A stretch of DNA of 41,134 nucleotides, from assembly GCA_034189125.1 (NCBI GenBank), contig JAXHVB010000134.1, positions 1 through 41,134 on the forward strand. The letters run 5' to 3'. A program made the position numbers and the translations under genes. This stretch comes from UBA5862 sp002408105 (lineage in GTDB: Bacteria; Pseudomonadota; Gammaproteobacteria; Pseudomonadales; UBA5862). The stretch's first letter is position 1, and each line of letters opens with the position of its first letter. Below the pieces are notes generated by a model. The model had not been told where the DNA came from, searched no databases, and saw only the letters and a list, made by a program, of their open reading frames with translations. Of the stretch, positions 41,130 to 41,134 are shown one piece after another.

Positions 41130-41134
41130 GGCGC

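Overview
The window is one almost uninterrupted flagellar and chemotaxis locus, with every convincing gene on the + strand. It belongs to a GC-rich Gammaproteobacterium of the Pseudomonas/Oceanospirillales flagellar type. That placement rests on the FleQ/FleS/FleR regulators (rather than FlhDC), the FlhF-FleN(FlhG)-FliA-CheY-CheZ tail, a FlgM-type sigma-28 system implied by FliA, and the many exact GG-N10-GC sigma-54 promoters. No tRNA, rRNA, insertion sequence, prophage or CRISPR array is visible.

Layout: (1) the 3' part of cheR (1-491), cut by the window edge; (2) rod and hook operon flgBCDE (702-4278), closed by a strong palindromic terminator; (3) flgFGHIJKL (4544-12152) for distal rod, rings, muramidase and hook-filament junction; (4) filament genes fliC, flaG, fliD, fliS and a fliT-like gene (12364-17223); (5) master regulator fleQ, then fleSR (17435-21671); (6) fliEFGHIJ (21824-27484) for MS-ring, switch and export ATPase; (7) a stand-alone STAS protein resembling HsbA, then fliK with its own promoter (27604-29051); (8) fliLMNOPQR-flhB (29178-34519); (9) flhA, flhF, fleN and fliA (34680-39838); (10) cheY-cheZ (39934-41129).

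Promoters give the regulatory logic. Seven intergenic sites carry GG-N10-GC with good -24/-12 boxes, before flgB, flgF, fleS, fliE, fliK, fliL and flhA. One exact sigma-28 promoter (TAAA-N15-GCCGATAA) lies before fliC. This matches the Pseudomonas cascade: FleQ plus sigma-54 drives fleSR, fliE, fliL and flhA; FleR plus sigma-54 drives flgB, flgF and fliK; FliA drives flagellin. A perfect match to the IHF consensus lies just upstream of the fleS promoter.

I found no clearly new multi-gene system; the machinery is canonical. The points most worth a second look are the orphan HsbA-like STAS gene, the Glu-to-Asp change in the putative c-di-GMP pocket of FleQ, repeat modules shared between FlgE and FliC, duplicated in FliD, and shared between FlgK and FlgL, a 20-bp perfect palindrome in the flhA leader, and hairpins in the fliC leader and between flgF and flgG. 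flgA, flgM, flgN, motAB and cheA are not in the window. No gene-free stretch exceeds 300 bases.
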